In this document: in pieces, positions 29,004 through 38,684 of the stretch
How positions within the stretch are numbered: the stretch's first letter is position 1
Layout of the letters: the number at the start of each line of letters is the position of its first letter
Assembly (NCBI GenBank): GCA_028768545.1
Contig: CP054838.1
Span: 124,001-188,000, forward strand
Origin: Desulfobacter sp.
Lineage (GTDB): Bacteria; Desulfobacterota; Desulfobacteria; Desulfobacterales; Desulfobacteraceae
DNA length: 64,000 nucleotides
Direction of reading: 5' to 3'
Translations under genes and position numbers: made by a program
Notes under the pieces: model-generated
Told to the model about the DNA's origin: nothing
What the model saw: only the letters and a program-made list of their open reading frames with translations
Databases searched by the model: none

Positions 29004-30454
29004 GGGAATGTTCAGAATTCTGTGTCACGGTTTCGGTTCCTGGATCTGCCTCAGCGCCAGCGGAAGTAAAAGTCAGGTCCGAGAATGGGCCTTCAATCAG
29101 CCACGTCGGAGGAGTTGACTTTTGCTGGAGTGGAGTTCCTGGAACCATCTTTTCCATCTGTAAATAAATCCCTATCAAATTCCCAGCTCTTTATCCAGCC
29201 GGCCTTCAAAGAAAATTGCCAACTGGGAAATTGTCAGTGACCAATTTTGAATCGGCATTGTCCATTTCTTACTGGCGTTCTGGATCCCCATGTAAAGCAG
29301 CTTTAACAGGCTGTCCTGGTTCGGGAATGATCCCTTTGTTTTGGTCAGTTTTCGAAACTGTCGATGCACAGCCTCAATGGTATTTGTGGTGTATATTATC
29401 CGTCGAATCTCTTCTGGATATTTAAAGAAATGACTGAGGGGTTCCCAGTTGTTCCGCCAGGATTTTATCACAATCGGGTATTTGTCATTCCATTTATTTT
29501 CCAAGATATCCAGTTCTTCTTCGGCCAGATCCTTATTGACCGCTTTATAAACACGTTTTAGATCTGCCATAAATTCCTTTTTATTTTTGGAACCAACGTA
29601 TTTCAATGAATTTCGGATCTGGTGGACTACGCAGAGTTGAACTTCTGTGTCCGGGAATATGGTCTCAATGGCCTCGGGAAAACCTTTTAGACCATCAACA
29701 CAGGCAATCAGGATATCTTTTACCCCTCGGTTTGAAAGGTCTGTTAACACCTGCAGCCAGAAGTTCGCACCCTCATTCTCGGATATGTACAGCCCAAGAA
29801 CCTCTTTGCGGCCCTCGATATTCACCCCAAGAATTGTGTAAACGGCTTTGCTGCCGACCTTTCCGTTTTCTCGTACTTTATAATGTATGGCATCAAGCCA
29901 TACGATTGGGTACACATTTTCCAACGGCCTGGCCTGCCATTCTTTGACGGTATGGATGATTTTATCGGTAATGGTGCTCAGAGTGGCATTTGAAATCTCA
30001 AGTCCATAGATTTCCTGTAAATGGGAAGCCATATCATTATAACTCATGCCCAGGCCGTAAAGGGCTATTATCTTTCTTTCAATTTCATCGCTGAGCGTTG
30101 TCTGATGTTTTTTGACGATCTGTGGAGAGAAGGTTCCGGCCCTGTCACGCGGGGTTTTTAGCTCAAATTTACCATCCAGGGATTTAATGGTCTTTTTGCT
30201 TTTTCCATTACGGCGGTTGGCAGAAACTTCCTGCCCGAGATGGGACTCCAACTCTCCTTCAAGAGCAGCTTCAGCAAGATTTTTGATTAATGATGTAAGG
30301 ACGCCGCCCTTACCTGTGAAGGGTTTACCTTCCTGGATGCCTTTAAGGGCTTTTTGAAAATCAAATTCGGTGTTTTCTTCGGTCATGTCAGTTCTCCTTA
30401 TTTAGCTGAGTATATCAGCTTTCATTCAACTGACACAGAATTTTGAACGCCCTT
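29004..30454 (-). mobile_element. IS256-family element, copy 3
   Basis: The element is 1451 bp and is flanked by GTGAGCCC at 28996-29003 and 30455-30462. It landed at the very end of the ISAs1-like element, leaving only its last two bases (TG) outside the duplicated target. Confidence 0.95.
29175..30386 (-). CDS. IS256-family transposase (copy 3)
   Basis: The intact 403-residue frame is almost identical to copies 4 and 6, with one visible substitution (NWEPLSHFF instead of NWERLSHFF) that it shares with copy 2. Catalytic motifs are unchanged. Confidence 0.94.
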   Translation of the reverse strand: MTEENTEFDFQKALKGIQEGKPFTGKGGVLTSLIKNLAEAALEGELESHLGQEVSANRRNGKSKKTIKSLDGKFELKTPRDRAGTFSPQIVKKHQTTLSDEIERKIIALYGLGMSYNDMASHLQEIYGLEISNATLSTITDKIIHTVKEWQARPLENVYPIVWLDAIHYKVRENGKVGSKAVYTILGVNIEGRKEVLGLYISENEGANFWLQVLTDLSNRGVKDILIACVDGLKGFPEAIETIFPDTEVQLCVVHQIRNSLKYVGSKNKKEFMADLKRVYKAVNKDLAEEELDILENKWNDKYPIVIKSWRNNWEPLSHFFKYPEEIRRIIYTTNTIEAVHRQFRKLTKTKGSFPNQDSLLKLLYMGIQNASKKWTMPIQNWSLTISQLAIFFEGRLDKELGI

Positions 30455-30659
30455 GTGAGCCCTGCAACCGGATTTGAGCGGCCTTGACTCAACCCATTCT
30501 ATTTCATATACTTAATTTTCATTCATCCTTTTGTTCTGACATTTTCAATAATCTTACACTTTATTAGCAAACAAGGGGATTTTACCCAAAACAATTCATC
30601 CGGGCCACCGAAGCTAAGTATTAAATCCGTCACCTGACATTCAGGAATCAGGAGGCATT

Positions 30660-32957
30660 ATGTTTGAAAACTATCCCGTCCAATTCCAGGTCAAACAAAT
30701 TGCCGCATCCATAGGGGCAAAAATTAAAACCTGCCACCATACCCTGGAAGAATTAAGGCGGCTGAGCCTTATTCTCTTTACCCACACCAGGGCAGAGGAT
30801 AAAGATATCCAGGACTGGTTTGAGTCTGAAAATTTCGGCATTGATGAACACGGCTTCTGGACCTCCCTGTCGCAACTCAAAGAGTTTAGAACAGGCCGGG
30901 CCCCTTCCCATGCCATCTCCTATTCCTGGCATCCGGACCAGGTTCAAAACCCTGACGCCTGTTTCCGAATGTACTGCCTGCGTCATATGGGGGTCCATCT
31001 CAAAGAGATCCTCACCCGGCTGCCCCATGCCGCCTGGATCTATTACCAGGATGTGACCAATACCTCTGTCCAATTTCCCTACATTGACCAGATCACCGCC
31101 ATCACCCCTGATTTTGACTGGTCCGCCTACCATACCTATCAATCCGTGATACCGGAGAACAACCCGGAAAAAACCATTCAATGGACCTGTCCGAGCATGG
31201 ATTATGCCGGAGAAGGGGTGATCATATCCGTGTCCATCCCGATTTTTTTGCCAAATCAATTCATCGGGCTCTGGAGCATTGACCTGCCCATGAAAACCCT
31301 TTACCAGGAGGCCCTCTTTGACATCTATGCCAAAGACCAGATTAATTTCATTGTCGATGCCAAGGGCGCTTTGGTGGCCCACCCCATGGCCAAGGCCGGA
31401 ATCAGCAAAGAAAAAGGCAGTGTATACAAAAGCCATATCCATGACCTTGGCAAGGGGTTTGCCCGTGTGGATCCACAATCCCTGATGGATCAGGAATCAG
31501 GCCACTTCATGCTCTCCAGCCGGGAAAAAAATGATCTGGCCGTCTGGTTCCAGGCCATTCCAGGCATTCAATGGCTGCTTTTTGCCACCCTGCCCCGGCA
31601 GTCCATGGAAGATGCCGTCAACCTGCGCATTCGCCATGCCCTGGACCGGGTAAAGTCAGAAGATCTCTCCTACCGGATCAAGGATGGTTCAGATATTGAC
31701 CAGGCAAGGCTGGTGGCAGACGGATTCAACCAGATGGTCTCTGCCCTGGAACTTCAGGAGCAAAACAGGAAACAGGCCCTAAAGGAAAAGAAAAAACTGG
31801 AAAAACAGCTCCACCATTCCCAGGGGATGGAAGCCATGGGCACCCTTGCCAGCGGAATTGCCCATGATTTTAACAATATACTCTTTCCCATTTTAGGGTA
31901 TTCGGAATTGCTGTTCAACGATCTTCCCAAAGAGAGCCGTGAATTTCAAATGGTGGAGCATATCTACCAGGCGGCCCAAAGGGCCAGAGAACTGATCCGG
32001 CAAATCCTGACCTTCAGCCGCCAGGCGGAAATCAAAAACCAGGTCGTACACCTTGGAAGCCTTTTCAAAGAGGCATTGACCCTGCTCAGGGCATCCATTC
32101 CCAACAATGTTGAAATTCACAAGCATATCCGCCCGGACTGCCCCCCGGTATTCGGAGACCCCACCAAACTCCACCAGATCGTGATGAACCTGTGCACCAA
32201 CGCCTTTCATGCCGTGGAAAAAAAAGGGGGAAAATTTGAAGTCACCATGGAGGCTGTGGACATCTCACAGGAATCCATTCCGGGTCTTGGGCACCTGGCA
32301 GAGGGAAAATATGTCAGGCTCACGGTATCGGACAACGGCCACGGCATGGATGAAAAGACCATGACCCATATTTTTGATCCTTATTTTTCCACCAAGGCCG
32401 AAAAAAAAGGCACCGGGCTCGGGCCTGCCGTGATCTACGGCATTGTCCATAAACTCAAAGGAGAAATCACGGTATACAGTGAAAAGGACAAGGGCTCCAC
32501 CTTTCATGTATACCTGCCCGGGGCAGACCGCCTCGACCCGGCAGAAAAAAAGCCGACCCCTGCCATGAAAGGCGGAACCGAAAAAATTCTTCTGGTCGAT
32601 GATGAAATCGGAATTGCAAAGATGGAAAAACAATCCCTGGAAAGATACGGATACCGGGTCACGGCCTTTACAGACAGCCAAAAAGCCCTGGACGCCTTTT
32701 TAAATGACCCCCAGGGGTTTGACCTGATCATCACCGATATGACCATGCCGAAAATCACAGGGGATATTCTTTCAGACCGGATCAAAACCCTTCGAAAGGA
32801 TATGCCTATCATCCTGTGCACCGGATTCAGTGAAAAAATATCCTCTACCAATTATCAGGACACAAAAATTGATAGGTTCTTTATGAAGCCCATTTCAATC
32901 AACGATATCAACAGGGCCATCAGGGAGCTTGTGGACGGCCCTGATCCAACCGACTGA
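30660..32957 (+). CDS. hybrid sensor histidine kinase with response-regulator domain
   Basis: The 765-residue protein begins at ATG 30660, after CAGGAGGCATT. Residues ~1-320 look like a double-Cache sensor (IDLPMKTLYQEALFDIYAKDQINFIVDAKGALVAHP). A HAMP-like helix follows (~340-365), then a short coiled coil. The phosphoacceptor H-box is GIAHDFNNILFPILGYSE. The ATPase N-box is HQIVMNLCTNAFHAVE, with VSDNGHGMD and GTGLGPAVIYGIV. A REC domain closes the protein (ILLVDDEIGIAKM, IITDMTMP as the phospho-Asp site, then a lysine in FMKPIS). I see no clear membrane helix on either side of the Cache region, which is unusual. It has no adjacent target gene. Confidence 0.88.
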   Translation: MFENYPVQFQVKQIAASIGAKIKTCHHTLEELRRLSLILFTHTRAEDKDIQDWFESENFGIDEHGFWTSLSQLKEFRTGRAPSHAISYSWHPDQVQNPDACFRMYCLRHMGVHLKEILTRLPHAAWIYYQDVTNTSVQFPYIDQITAITPDFDWSAYHTYQSVIPENNPEKTIQWTCPSMDYAGEGVIISVSIPIFLPNQFIGLWSIDLPMKTLYQEALFDIYAKDQINFIVDAKGALVAHPMAKAGISKEKGSVYKSHIHDLGKGFARVDPQSLMDQESGHFMLSSREKNDLAVWFQAIPGIQWLLFATLPRQSMEDAVNLRIRHALDRVKSEDLSYRIKDGSDIDQARLVADGFNQMVSALELQEQNRKQALKEKKKLEKQLHHSQGMEAMGTLASGIAHDFNNILFPILGYSELLFNDLPKESREFQMVEHIYQAAQRARELIRQILTFSRQAEIKNQVVHLGSLFKEALTLLRASIPNNVEIHKHIRPDCPPVFGDPTKLHQIVMNLCTNAFHAVEKKGGKFEVTMEAVDISQESIPGLGHLAEGKYVRLTVSDNGHGMDEKTMTHIFDPYFSTKAEKKGTGLGPAVIYGIVHKLKGEITVYSEKDKGSTFHVYLPGADRLDPAEKKPTPAMKGGTEKILLVDDEIGIAKMEKQSLERYGYRVTAFTDSQKALDAFLNDPQGFDLIITDMTMPKITGDILSDRIKTLRKDMPIILCTGFSEKISSTNYQDTKIDRFFMKPISINDINRAIRELVDGPDPTD

Positions 32958-33116
32958 AAAGCCGGTTTTCACCTGTTTGGGGCAGGATCATTTCGGGATG
33001 ATTCAATTTGCTTACCTATAACCTAAAAAAATTTGCAATCCCCGGGTCAGGTCAGCCGATACTCCCGAACCCTGCGGCTGTTGAACAGGCTGATATCCCA
33101 AGGCGGCACATTGGGC

Positions 33117-34280
33117 TTAAAAAGCCGTTTTGTACAGGGTCATCAGGTCCTCCCGGGTACAGGGCCTGGGGTTGGTCCGGTGACATCCGTCCAAAAATGC
33201 CTTGTCAGCCAATTCTTCCAATTGGTCCTCTTTGACCCCGACCTCGGAAAGGCGTTCGGGAATCCCGATTCTCCGGTTCAGACCGGCCACGGCCTCAATG
33301 GCCTTCTCAGCAGCCTGGTCCTTTGTCATATCAAAGGTATTGATCCCAAAGGCCCCGGCAACCCTGGCGTATTCATCCAGGCAGACTGCCTTGTTGTACT
33401 TCATCACCGGAACAATGCAGATGGCATTGGCCAGGCCGTGGGGCAGGTGGGAAACCGCAGACAGGGCGTGGGACAGGGAATGGGCCGCCCCAAGATCCTT
33501 CATAAAGGCCACCGCACCCATCATGGCAGCCAGCTGCATATAGCCCCGGGCCTCGACATTGGCCGGCGCTTTGACCGCCGTTTCAAGGTATTGGGCAATA
33601 TACTCGATGCCCTTGAGGGCAATGGCATCGCACATGGGATGAAGATCCTTGACAGCGAGGGCTTCAACACAATGGGTAAAGGCGTCCATGCCGGTACCGG
33701 CTGTCAAACCAGGGGGCAGCCCCAGGGTGAGTTCGGGATCCAGCAGGGCCACACAAGGCCTGAGCAGCGGGCTGCAGACCAGAAATTTACGATTTTCCCT
33801 GACCGAGGTGATCACGGAACAGGATCCCACTTCAGAACCGGTTCCTGCGGTTGTGGGCACGGCAATACAGGGAGCTAAAGGCCCCTTGATCTTCTGGTTG
33901 CCGCCTGTGGCAATGTCATAATCATTGACCCTGCCCCCGTGGGCCGCCAGCACCTGGACCACCTTGGCGGCATCCAAAGCAGAGCCGCCTCCCAGGCCCA
34001 CAAGCCCGTCACAGCCTTGGGCCTTGAACACGGCCACGGCCTTGTCAATGTCCGAATCCAGTGGATTGGGGTTGACCCCGGAAAAAACCGAATAGCTCAT
34101 GCCCGCAGCCGTAAGAATTGATTCCACCCTGGGAAACACCTGGGTTTTAAGCATGCCCGGATCTGTGACCACCAAAGGATTTTCAAACCCTGAATCGTTT
34201 ATATATTCTGGCAGGTTATCAATGGCGCCGGCCCCGAAATAAATGGTGTTGGGAAACGAAAACTGTGAAATTTTACTCAT
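33117..34280 (-). CDS. iron-containing alcohol dehydrogenase
   Basis: The 387-residue protein is a group III (Fe) alcohol dehydrogenase. The NAD-binding motif is GLGGGSALDAAKVV (~95-108) and the metal-binding histidines lie in AAHSLSHALSAVSHLPHGLANAI. It would interconvert an alcohol and an aldehyde with NAD(H). AGGAAG precedes the ATG at 34280. The neighbouring glutamine synthetase-like gene and IclR regulator point to a small catabolic cluster on the minus strand. Substrate is not readable. Confidence 0.9.
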   Translation of the reverse strand: MSKISQFSFPNTIYFGAGAIDNLPEYINDSGFENPLVVTDPGMLKTQVFPRVESILTAAGMSYSVFSGVNPNPLDSDIDKAVAVFKAQGCDGLVGLGGGSALDAAKVVQVLAAHGGRVNDYDIATGGNQKIKGPLAPCIAVPTTAGTGSEVGSCSVITSVRENRKFLVCSPLLRPCVALLDPELTLGLPPGLTAGTGMDAFTHCVEALAVKDLHPMCDAIALKGIEYIAQYLETAVKAPANVEARGYMQLAAMMGAVAFMKDLGAAHSLSHALSAVSHLPHGLANAICIVPVMKYNKAVCLDEYARVAGAFGINTFDMTKDQAAEKAIEAVAGLNRRIGIPERLSEVGVKEDQLEELADKAFLDGCHRTNPRPCTREDLMTLYKTAF

Positions 34281-34322
34281 TTTTTCTTCCTGTATAATTG
34301 AATGGTAAACATGAATAAGGAA

Positions 34323-35692
34323 CTAGATGATCTCAAAGTAGCGCTCCAGTTCCCAGTCTGTCACATGGCGTTGAAATTTCTTGCTCTCCCAGAGACGGGT
34401 GGCGGCATAATGATCCACAAACACATCCCCGAACAGGTCCCGGACAGCATCCGAAGCCTTGAGCCTCTGGGCCGCATCTGCCAGGGTGGGGGAAAATTGT
34501 AATTCTTCGGAAAATTGCCTGTCATAGGCATTGCCCTTTACAGGCGCCCCGGGTTCAATCTTGTTCTCAATCCCCCAGAGGCCCGAGCCTAAAGCTGCAG
34601 CCCCGGCAATATAGGGGTTGATATCAGCGGCCGTGACCCTGTATTCCACACGCTGGGAGGTCTTGGATCCGGGAATGGCCCTGATGGCGCAGGTCCTGTT
34701 GTCAATGCCCCAGGAGGCGTCCGTGAGGCCCAGAACCCGGGCACCATCCGTGAAAAACTGTTGATGGTGGGAGATGCCATAGAGAGCAGCTCGGGCATCA
34801 GGGCCTGCTGTCCCCCGATAAAATACCTCATGGTATCAGAGATGGTGTCGGGCTTGCGAGGATCATAGAACAGGGAATTGCCGTCCATGTCGGTCAAGGA
34901 AAGATGAAGATGACCGCTCTGGCCTGGATAATCCCCTGACCACTTGGCCATAAAGGTTGCCAGCCAATTCCATTTTTTGGCCAGAACCTTGATATAGGTT
35001 TTAAACAAGGCGCCCCGGTCAGCCGCTTCAACAATGTCCGCATAATAAATGGCCGCCTCGATCACGCCCGGACCTGTTTCCGTGTGCAGCCCTTCCAAGG
35101 GGAAATCCATGGTTTTGCAAAGATCAAGCAATTCTTCATAAAACTCATGGAACTCTGAATTTCGAAGCATGGAATATCCGAAAAACCCAGGGGAAAGATT
35201 TTTCATATCCCGATACCCTTTTTCCCGGATGGTATCCGCGGTTTCATTGAACATGAAAAATTCAAATTCGCAGGCCATGCTGGCCTTGAATCCTATATTT
35301 TCAGCCCGTTGGGCCACCCGTTTCAACGTGCCCCTGGGGCAGACCTGCTCAACCTGGCCTCCAAACTCGCCAATAAAGAGCAGGGTATTTTTTTCAAGGG
35401 GAAGTTCCCTGCAGGATTCAGGCACAATATTCACCGGCGCATCTGCATAGCCGGAATGCCAGCCGGTAATGGTCACCCCTTCGCCGTAGAGCTGATCATT
35501 GGCGTCCCAGCCCATGACAACATCACAGAACTCAAATCCGTGTTCCAAAACATGAAGGAATTTTGAGGCCTTCATGTACTTTCCCCTGAAAATACCGTCA
35601 ATGTCAAAAACCCCGACCTTAACATAGTCAATCTCCCGTGCAAGAACCAGATCCCGGGCCTGTTCAGCGGTTTGAATCTTTAAAGTAGTCAT
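34323..35692 (-). pseudogene. glutamine synthetase-family ligase, frameshifted
   Basis: The intact gene would encode ~456 residues of the glutamine synthetase fold, of the type that ligates amines (gamma-glutamyl-amine synthetases). The N-terminal frame (35692 down to ~34735) includes ACEFEFFMFNE and HTETGPGVIEAAI, plus SGHLHLSLTDMDGNSLF. It loses frame after RMVPGFWA. The other frame resumes as TDASWGIDNRTCAIRAIPGSK and ends at 34323. A single missing C in the GGGCC stretch near 34730 explains the break. The adenylation/ATP region is thus split and no active enzyme is expected, unless this is a sequencing error. Confidence 0.82.
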
Positions 35693-35821
35693 TGCCCCCC
35701 TGTAAGGAAAATTCAGTTGATATTATACTCAAAGGTATTGCCGACACCAGGCCCACCCGAAAGCGATCCCTGGCCGGATGATCAGCCGTCCCTGAACCCG
35801 GGGACGGCCGAAGCCCTCCGC

Positions 35822-36613
35822 TTATCCGTAAATCGACTCCGGATATCCCAATTGCCTTGATATGGACTGGGCGGTTTTTTTGACCTCTCCATGTATACGG
35901 TCCTGATGTGTCTCAAAATAATCGGTTTTTCCCAAAATGGAAAAAGAGGCGACCACCTCTTTTCTATGGTTGTATATGGGGCCGCCAACGGCGGAGAGGC
36001 CTGTTTTTTCCTCCTGGCGGTTAAAGCTGATCCCCTCCTGCCTGACCTGGTCAAGTTCCCGGATAAATTCGGCCTTGTCCTTGATGGTAAATTCAGTGGG
36101 GCTGACAAAGGCATAATCATTGAGGATCTCTTCTCTGACCCCGGGGTCTGCAAAAACCAGAAGGATCTTGCCGTTGGCGGTATTGTGAAAGGGAACCACC
36201 GCGCCCACATCCGGATAGGAGATCACCACCGGGTCCGGATCTGCCTTGTACACCACCACGGCCTTTTCCGCCATGAACATGCAGACCGTCACCGATTTTG
36301 AAAATTTATAGCAGAGCCGTTCCGTCCACACGCTCACCGTGGACAAAACATCTGACTGCCGGGCATATTGGATGCCCAGGCGAAAAAACGCAGGGCCCAG
36401 GCGGTATTTAAACGTTTCAGGATTCTGCTCGAGCATCTGATGGTGGGCCAAGGTGTTGACCAGGCTGTAAATGGTGGGTTTGGGCAGGCCCAAAAGCCTT
36501 GCAAAATCCTTAATACCCAGTTCCTGGACATCTTCGAAAAACAAAAGCAGGGCCCTGGCAGACCGGTCAACAGACTGGATAATCCTGCCGTTCTTTTTGT
36601 TGTGTATCGTCAT
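35822..36613 (-). CDS. IclR-family transcriptional regulator
   Basis: From ATG 36613 the protein has 263 residues. It has an N-terminal winged helix-turn-helix (IKDFARLLGLPKPTIYSLVNTL) and a C-terminal IclR effector domain (AVVPFHNTANGKILLVFA, EEKTGLSAVGGPIYN). An upstream open extension to 36721 exists, but it lacks a good ribosome site and exceeds family length. It probably controls the adjacent ligase and alcohol dehydrogenase genes; that is inference from position. Confidence 0.85.
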   Translation of the reverse strand: MTIHNKKNGRIIQSVDRSARALLLFFEDVQELGIKDFARLLGLPKPTIYSLVNTLAHHQMLEQNPETFKYRLGPAFFRLGIQYARQSDVLSTVSVWTERLCYKFSKSVTVCMFMAEKAVVVYKADPDPVVISYPDVGAVVPFHNTANGKILLVFADPGVREEILNDYAFVSPTEFTIKDKAEFIRELDQVRQEGISFNRQEEKTGLSAVGGPIYNHRKEVVASFSILGKTDYFETHQDRIHGEVKKTAQSISRQLGYPESIYG

Positions 36614-36781
36614 TTTAACCCATGATTCGGCATTCTTGGAATACCTGTTCTCCTCTTTGCTATGAATAACCGGCATGGCCGGAACATGATAAAGGCGTCC
36701 GGCCACAACATAAAAATACAACTTTAATAATTTAGGATCTTTTGGCCGCAGTTTTATTTAACGCCGACCCAAATTAAATAC

Positions 36782-36819
36782 CATATCCCTTGCGGCCTTG
36801 CCAGGGGATATGATTTTTT
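36782..36819 (+). terminator. terminator-like hairpin in the ABC exporter leader
   Basis: CATATCCC at 36782-36789 pairs perfectly with GGGATATG at 36805-36812, and ATTTTTT follows. This has the form of a Rho-independent terminator on the plus strand. No plus-strand gene precedes it within 3 kb, so it may instead be an attenuator in the leader of the exporter operon 140 bp downstream. The gap 36614-36956 otherwise holds only AT-rich sequence. Confidence 0.45.
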
Positions 36820-36956
36820 CCCCGTCCTAAAAAAAATTACACACCGGTTAGATATCCTGCCCGGAATCAGGGACACAGACATTGAATTTCACCAAACAAT
36901 GTCTTATGGTATGATCCCATTGGCATAGTTCACAATCCATTTTTCAGGAGCTAGGT

Positions 36957-38684
36957 TTGAAACTCATCCTCCCCTATTTTAGGAAAAATGCTTATAAAAT
37001 CCTGATCGGCATCCTCTGCATGATCCTTGTGGACCTTGCCCAGCTTGTGGTGCCCCAGATCATCAAACAAAGCGTGGACACCCTGGCCATGGCCAGGATT
37101 GATCAAGGGATACTTCTGGAACAATGCCTTACCATCGCAGGGTTAGGTCTTTTCATGGCCCTTCTCAGGTATGTATGGCGCATCCTGCTCATGGGCGCGG
37201 CCCGGGATCTTGAACGGGGCATCAGGGATGATCTGTATGACCATGTGCTCTCTTTGGACATGGGATATTATAACAAGACCCGGCCCGGGGATATCATGGC
37301 CCATGCCACCTCTGACATCAACCATGTGCGCATGGCATTCGGATTCGGGCTGATTGTGATGGTGGACACCCTTCTTCTGGGAGGGGCATGCATTTCCATC
37401 ATGTTCTGGACCAGCCCCAAACTGGCCGCATTGACCCTGATTCCCATGCCCTTTCTGGTATTGGCCACCAAAATCCTGGGCAATAAAATGCATCTGTTTC
37501 ACAGAACCGCCCAGGAAGCCTTTTCGATTCTCACGGAACAGATCAGGGAAGGGTTCTTTGGTATCCGGGTCATCAAGATCTTTAATTTTGAGCCAATCAT
37601 CCAGGACAAGGTCAATGCGGCCTCGGAATCATACTTTAGAAAAAATTTAAAACGGGCCTTTATCAATGCCCTTCTCCGCCCCATGCTCGGTCTTTTTTTC
37701 AATATCTCCACCATCATCATCATCTTTTACGGCGGGTTCCTGGTCATCAACAAACTCTTGACCCCGGGCGAACTTGTGGCCTTTTTGCAATACCTGGGAA
37801 TCCTGGCCTGGCCTGTGATTGCCATTGGGTGGATGACCAACCTTTTCCAGCGGGGCATGGCCTCCATGAAACGGATCCAGGCCCTTTTAGATGCCCGGCC
37901 TGACATTGACATCCCACAGTCCCCCGGACGTATAGAAAAGGGAAAAGGAAACATAATGATTTCCGGGGTCAATTTTTCCTATGATCAACCCCTTTTGGTG
38001 CTCAAAAATATTCACATGGATATCTCTCCTGGGATGCGCATCGGGATTACCGGGCCTCCGGGATCGGGAAAAACCAGCCTGATCCAGCTGATTCCCAGGC
38101 TCTATGACCCGGACCAGGGCAAGATCTTTCTGGACGGAGTCAACCTGAAAGACCTGGACCCTGAAAATTTAAGGGCGCAGATTGCCCTCATGCCCCAGGA
38201 GCCCTTTCTCTTTTCGGGCACCATCAAGGAAAATATTCTCATGGGCCGGGATATTAACCGGGCAACACTTGAAAAAATCATCCGGGTCTGCGGCCTTAAA
38301 ACCACCATTGAACAGATGCCGGACCAGATCAATACCCTTGTGGGCGAGCGGGGGGTGACCCTGTCCGGAGGCCAGAAACAGCGGGTGGCCCTGGCCAGGA
38401 CCCTGGTTGAGCCCAAGCCTGTCATCCTTTTGGATGACCCGGTCAGCCAGGTGGACACCCAGACCGCCCAGGGTCTTATATCCGGAATCTATCAGATGAA
38501 TACCGAGGCCACCATGATCCTGGTCTCCCACAGGCTCTCTGCCCTGGCCGGGTGCCATAAAATTTATATCATGGACAAGGGAAAAATCATGGATCAGGGC
38601 AGCCATGAGGCCCTGAAACAATCCAATGCCTTTTACCGGGAATCCTTCAGGGTCCAGCAATTTGAGGAGAATGCCCATGTCTGA
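36957..38684 (+). CDS. ABC exporter half-transporter with degenerate ATP site
   Basis: The 575-residue protein has an N-terminal six-helix exporter domain and a C-terminal ATPase: Walker A GPPGSGKTSL, signature LSGGQKQR, Walker B VILLDDPVSQVD. The catalytic glutamate position after the Walker B Asp is Asp here, which is typical of the degenerate half of heterodimeric exporters. The start is TTG 36957 with AGGAG six bases upstream. Its stop overlaps the start of the partner gene. Confidence 0.9.
   Translation: MKLILPYFRKNAYKILIGILCMILVDLAQLVVPQIIKQSVDTLAMARIDQGILLEQCLTIAGLGLFMALLRYVWRILLMGAARDLERGIRDDLYDHVLSLDMGYYNKTRPGDIMAHATSDINHVRMAFGFGLIVMVDTLLLGGACISIMFWTSPKLAALTLIPMPFLVLATKILGNKMHLFHRTAQEAFSILTEQIREGFFGIRVIKIFNFEPIIQDKVNAASESYFRKNLKRAFINALLRPMLGLFFNISTIIIIFYGGFLVINKLLTPGELVAFLQYLGILAWPVIAIGWMTNLFQRGMASMKRIQALLDARPDIDIPQSPGRIEKGKGNIMISGVNFSYDQPLLVLKNIHMDISPGMRIGITGPPGSGKTSLIQLIPRLYDPDQGKIFLDGVNLKDLDPENLRAQIALMPQEPFLFSGTIKENILMGRDINRATLEKIIRVCGLKTTIEQMPDQINTLVGERGVTLSGGQKQRVALARTLVEPKPVILLDDPVSQVDTQTAQGLISGIYQMNTEATMILVSHRLSALAGCHKIYIMDKGKIMDQGSHEALKQSNAFYRESFRVQQFEENAHV

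Larger units (their letters stand above)
26660..30464 (+). mobile_element. ISAs1-like element, 5'-truncated and hit by two IS256 copies
   Basis: The remnant starts abruptly at the edge of the ISKra4-like element and lacks the first ~45% of the transposase. It ends with the ISAs1 terminus (ACATGCGTGAGCCCTG). One IS256 copy lies inside the coding part (26785-28235). Another lies only two bases from the end (29004-30454), duplicating GTGAGCCC. Confidence 0.85.

Noticed and set aside
33033..33878. 281-residue plus-strand frame opposite the alcohol dehydrogenase
   Set aside because: The minus-strand frame has full family motifs; the plus-strand product has no recognisable domain and an atypical composition.
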